Of a DNA stretch of 64,000 nt, positions 61,486-64,000 are shown piece after piece. Both the position numbers and the translations under genes were made by a program. The DNA lies in NCBI GenBank assembly GCA_013289715.1, contig JABCZJ010000019.1:34469-98468 (forward strand), read 5' to 3'. Source of the DNA: Acidobacteriota bacterium (GTDB lineage: Bacteria; Acidobacteriota; Terriglobia; Acidiferrales; UBA7541). Within the stretch, counting starts at the first letter, position 1; each line of letters begins with the position of its first letter. A model generated the notes under the pieces. The model ran no database searches. It was not told the origin of the DNA and worked only from the letters and a program-made list of their open reading frames with translations.

Positions 61486-61819
61486 CGGAATCCTTGTCGA
61501 GCTGGTCTGGGTCGTTGTTTTTCACGTACCGTGCCGACGGAGCCTCGGGGTCGGCGTCTAATACCGGCGTGTCGGCTGGTGCGCCTGCGCCACGGAGCGC
61601 GATCAGCGTTTCGCCGACCGTAAGGCCGCAATCCCAGTTTCCGGTCCGCTGAGCGAGATCGATACGCTCCTCGGCGCTAGTCACCGCGCGGACGGCGCGC
61701 GAGATCGACATTCGGGAACAGCGGAGCCCGAGCGCCTTCGCGACGTCACCAAGATGCGTCCCGTTCTTAACGAGCCGCCACGCCTCGATAGACTGGGCGG
61801 GAGATAAAGCTTTTCTCAT
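61472..61819 (-). CDS. HTH-type small protein heading the element operon
   Basis: 115 residues. The first ~40 contain a helix-turn-helix-like segment (QSIEAWRLVKNGTHLGDVAKALGLRCSRMSISRAVRAV), similar to resolvase/homeodomain-like small DNA-binding proteins often placed before terminase genes. The rest is acidic and unstructured, ending DQLDKDSGERA, and overlaps the terminase start by 14 bases. The AACGGAGGACCGTT palindrome directly before its ATG 61819 could hide the ribosome site. Role as regulator, or as packaging partner of TerS, is uncertain. Confidence 0.6.
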   Translation of the reverse strand: MRKALSPAQSIEAWRLVKNGTHLGDVAKALGLRCSRMSISRAVRAVTSAEERIDLAQRTGNWDCGLTVGETLIALRGAGAPADTPVLDADPEAPSARYVKNNDPDQLDKDSGERA

Positions 61820-61833
61820 AACGGTCCTCCGTT
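61820..61833 (-). promoter_or_regulatory. Ribosome-site hairpin before the element's first gene
   Basis: On the minus strand AACGG-AGGA-CCGTT forms a 5-bp stem with the GGAGG Shine-Dalgarno core partly in stem and loop, immediately before ATG 61819. It might lower or regulate translation initiation. Five pairs alone are weak, so this is tentative. Confidence 0.35.
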
Positions 61834-62052
61834 ACGTTTACGCGGTGATGTTAGGGCTCCGCCGGGCGCGAGGAAGCCGCGGCGATCTCGGGTAAACTCG
61901 GTCGAAAATCGCGTAATGTCGGCGCGAACTGCCTGAAGAAAGTGCCGTGGCAATCGCCGGAGTGTGAATTAAGCTGAACGAACGGTTCTTTGGTGTGTGG
62001 AAATGAATCAGTGACCCCCTATACCCTATTCTATACAAAGCAGTTAGTTTAA

Positions 62053-62118
62053 GTCATAGTTAATATGGTGGTCATAGTTCGGTCGGTCTCGTCCAATATA
62101 AGGGCTCGCAAAAGCCCT
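62053..62118. repeat. Direct repeats GTCATAGTT (two copies) and GCCCT hairpin
   Basis: GTCATAGTT occurs at 62053-62061 and 62071-62079. AGGGCT (62101-62106) and AGCCCT (62113-62118) form a 6-bp hairpin, with further GCCCT copies at 62123 and 62146 and the inverse GGGC at 62134. These could be operator or iteron sites; nothing ties them to a protein yet. Confidence 0.4.
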
Positions 62119-62683
62119 ATTTGCCCTCGATTTGGGCCTACAAACGCCCTCAAACTGCCTACATTGAGCCTGTTTGCGATGGGTTTTTCGAAGCCGATTC
62201 GGAAAACAAACAGGCGCGGAGCGACCGCAGCGCGGCTCCGGCGCGGAGATCGATCTAGCCGTCGAGGAGAAGCTACGTCGTGTGGCGAGGCTGGCCAACG
62301 CGGGCGTTCGTGCTTTACGCGCGGTCTCTCGTACTTCCTTGCCTTATTCTCTTACGAAACTCTCTTACTCACTGACTCTTCTTCGTTCTACGCACACCAC
62401 ACCACCGCTTTCCGAACCGCGGCGTTACTATGACTCATACGTATCGCCTTACGGACTTCTCTGGCTTACCAAGGTTCTTTATCCGACGGAGTTCCTTGGC
62501 CTCCTCTGTTTGGCTATTCGGGCTTCAACATCTATCTGGATCAAGCCTTCGCACCCCATCTGCAAAGCCTAGTTTCCGATTACGCGACTTACCAGGAGTT
62601 GGCTTTCGTTTGGCCAGATTTTCGTAGAAAATCCCGTTACGACTTGTCGAGAGTTAAGCTGTACAATCGCCGCGAGCACTCTG

Positions 62684-62806
62684 ATGGGAAGACTTACGGA
62701 AAAATTGATTTTGCTCGCTCAGATAGTCCTCGTAGGGGTCGGCATCCTTTCGCTTGTGTTCGGGGTATTCGCATTGATTGGCACATGGCTTTCCCACGGT
62801 TCATAG
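62684..62806 (+). CDS. Possible 40-residue single-pass membrane peptide
   Basis: ATG 62684 to TAG 62804-62806 encodes a short basic start (MGRLTEK), a ~28-residue hydrophobic stretch rich in Leu/Val/Gly, and a polar end (THG-like, WLSHGS). This is the profile of small toxin-like, holin-like or regulatory membrane peptides. No ribosome site is clear and no antitoxin is visible. The hydrophobicity could arise by chance, so the call is tentative. Confidence 0.35.
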   Translation: MGRLTEKLILLAQIVLVGVGILSLVFGVFALIGTWLSHGS

Positions 62807-62942
62807 TCGAATCGACGCCTCCTGCCAGGCTATGCGCCCTCTCAAACCGGCAATTGAAAACTTGGAATTTCACATCTCCGGTTACGCGACTAATCGTCCA
62901 CTGGAAACCCAGGGGCCTATCCGGTTGGCCAAACGCCGCGAG

Positions 62943-63929
62943 TTATTGCTTCTGCAGGATGCGCCACCGCCAAGTGCCGACGAACAAAACCCAAGCCAAA
63001 CCGAATACATACCACGACGTGATAGCGGGAACCAGAGGCAGTACCGCGTAAATAAACAACCAGAAGAACGTAAGTACGGTAAGCAGGTAAACCAGGAAGC
63101 TAATCCAAAGTGCATGCAGGAATGCCTGTGACCGGGTTCGCGGTTTCTTGTTCCACAGGGAGCGCACGAAAGCCAACACCCACAGAGAACCCACGGTAAC
63201 GAAGCAAAAATTTAGTGTTGCAAACTTCGCCCACTCCTGGTTTGGGCCGGCTGCTAGGATTGCGGTCCATTGGTTTATGCGGTACTGCACCGCCCAACCG
63301 AGGAAACACGCCCAGTAGAAACCTTGGAATCGATATGGCGTGTTGCCCGTGGCATCGCCTTCAGCCGCGCGAGCTGATTGCAAACGGAGTCCGCCGGCCG
63401 TGATGCCCGTCCATAGCGCAGTGAACCCACTCAGGTAGATGAAGTAACGGGAAAAATCTCCGACATAATCACGCCGAAACGGGCCGTCCGGACGGCTCAA
63501 GTCGAAGAGTTCTTGACAGGTCCCATGGAGTCCGACGTACTTCCGAAGCCCGCACCACCATGCCACAGAAACCGCCACCGCAAACAGCCAACTCGTGCCG
63601 ATAAACAATGCCGGCTGCTTTTCGGTTCGCACCCCGGATGGCATCCTTGCGGGCAAGGCGCGGGGCGAGGACGTCGAGAGAAATTTCCTAGGAAGAATCG
63701 ATCCCGGCAATGGCAGGAGGAAGACAAATAGTGGTGTCAGAATCGCTTGCACAGTGTTGCCGAAATAGAGCAGGGGTACGGCGCGGGCGCACGAGTGGAG
63801 GAGCCAATCAGCTCCCAGAGCTTGAGCTCCCTGAGCGAGTTGCTCCATCGGAATCGCGAAGACGATCGATACCGCGATAGCGACCCCAAGGAATACCCAG
63901 GCACTTCGATTTTGCGACCGAGCTGTCAC
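62943..63929 (-). CDS. Multi-pass membrane protein of unknown function
   Basis: 328 residues with about seven to eight hydrophobic segments, including VFLGVAIAVSIVFAIPM (near 12), AILTPLFVFLLPLPG (near 62), WLFAVAVSVAWWCGL (near 113), FATLNFCFVTVGSLWVLAFV (near 235) and FLVYLLTVLTFFWLFIYAVLPLV (near 277). No family recognised. Its position beyond the element, and the absence of a recognisable partner, leave open whether it is host or foreign. ATG 63929; nothing is seen in the last 71 bases of the window. Its 3' end faces the possible 40-residue peptide. Confidence 0.6.
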   Translation of the reverse strand: MTARSQNRSAWVFLGVAIAVSIVFAIPMEQLAQGAQALGADWLLHSCARAVPLLYFGNTVQAILTPLFVFLLPLPGSILPRKFLSTSSPRALPARMPSGVRTEKQPALFIGTSWLFAVAVSVAWWCGLRKYVGLHGTCQELFDLSRPDGPFRRDYVGDFSRYFIYLSGFTALWTGITAGGLRLQSARAAEGDATGNTPYRFQGFYWACFLGWAVQYRINQWTAILAAGPNQEWAKFATLNFCFVTVGSLWVLAFVRSLWNKKPRTRSQAFLHALWISFLVYLLTVLTFFWLFIYAVLPLVPAITSWYVFGLAWVLFVGTWRWRILQKQ

Positions 63930-64000
63930 AATGGGTTGCGGTCGACTTTACCATCAATGCGACATGGCAATTCCTGATTCTCAGATAGTGAGAAGAATTC

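Larger units (their letters stand above)
58664..61833 (-). mobile_element. Compact integrated phage-like element at tRNA-fMet (boundaries uncertain)
   Basis: Seven minus-strand genes point toward the tRNA: HTH protein, P27 terminase small subunit, 99-residue protein, HNH endonuclease, zinc-ribbon protein, 133-residue protein and a broken tyrosine integrase. Most neighbours overlap (ATGA or TAATG junctions). The region is visibly less GC-rich than the flanking genes. No large terminase, portal, protease or capsid gene is in view. The left edge is the tRNA 3' end. No second copy of that end was found to 64 kb, so the right edge is unknown; the 61.8-62.9 kb stretch may belong to it. Confidence 0.7.
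61834..62942. other. Mostly non-coding, AT-richer region with short repeats
   Basis: No convincing long gene on either strand. It holds the direct repeats and hairpin at 62053-62118, a pyrimidine-rich stretch at about 62325-62420 with TCTCTTAC twice (62348 and 62361), and one 40-codon frame at 62684. An open frame at 62174-62572 (+) has an amphipathic stretch (EIDLAVEEKLRRVARLANAG) but no family match and an odd C-terminus. Probably the regulatory or origin end of the element, or decayed sequence. Confidence 0.4.

Noticed and set aside
62174..62572. 132-codon plus-strand frame
   Set aside because: One amphipathic segment looks protein-like, but no ribosome site, family match or neighbour supports it; kept only as a note in the non-coding region.

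Overview
The window looks like chromosomal DNA of a Gram-negative, GC-rich soil bacterium, most likely an Acidobacteriota member. Pointers are the TonB receptor with an N-terminal carboxypeptidase-regulatory domain, DUF4097 beta-repeat proteins, PilZ proteins ending in the N-F-W pattern, a secretin fused to a cohesin-like domain, and the POTRA and RND genes that imply an outer membrane. This assignment rests on gene style, not on a marker tree.

Layout. 1-8.3 kb: end of a DUF4097-like gene, aroA, a secreted S55 (SpoIVB-type) peptidase with its catalytic halves in swapped order, a secreted beta-propeller protein, a threonine-dehydratase-like enzyme and three PilZ genes, one with an in-frame stop at codon 5. 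8.4-20.8 kb: RND efflux pump with its adaptor, pgl, a HAD phosphatase, DUF488, a DHA2 exporter divergent from its TetR regulator around a palindromic operator, then MBL hydrolase, aldo/keto reductase and dienelactone hydrolase. 20.9-31.2 kb: a complete but enlarged RNase P RNA with a consensus promoter, a small outer-membrane-type protein, ligA, a lipid kinase, two membrane proteins, a UvrD/PcrA helicase and an amino-acid permease. 31.2-40.3 kb: an exported S1/P1-like hydrolase, adenosine deaminase and purS in a tightly coupled run with the permease, then glmS, a POTRA-only protein, larE, a DUF4097 lipoprotein and a TlpA-like thioredoxin. 40.4-45.2 kb: a histone-deacetylase-like enzyme, then a four-gene envelope cassette (His/Cys/Met-rich exported protein, TonB receptor, cytochrome c, DUF5666-like protein) that may handle a metal. 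45.2-58.5 kb: polyprenyl synthase, tatD, metG, larC, argS, pepA, smpB, then a secretin lipoprotein with two pseudopilins.

58.6-62 kb: an initiator tRNA-Met gene whose 3' end abuts a compact foreign element. The element has a broken tyrosine integrase, two small proteins (one zinc-ribbon), an HNH endonuclease, a 99-residue protein, a P27-family terminase small subunit and an HTH protein, mostly overlapping and all on the minus strand. No large terminase, portal or capsid gene is visible. This is either a decayed prophage end or a phage-satellite-like island, and it is the most interesting part of the window. About 1 kb of largely non-coding, AT-richer DNA with repeats follows, then an unrecognised multi-pass membrane protein.

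A short dispersed intergenic repeat occurs three times (40.3, 47.2 and 52.8 kb). Two Lar nickel-pincer cofactor genes (larE, larC) lie 12 kb apart, without larA or larB in the window.
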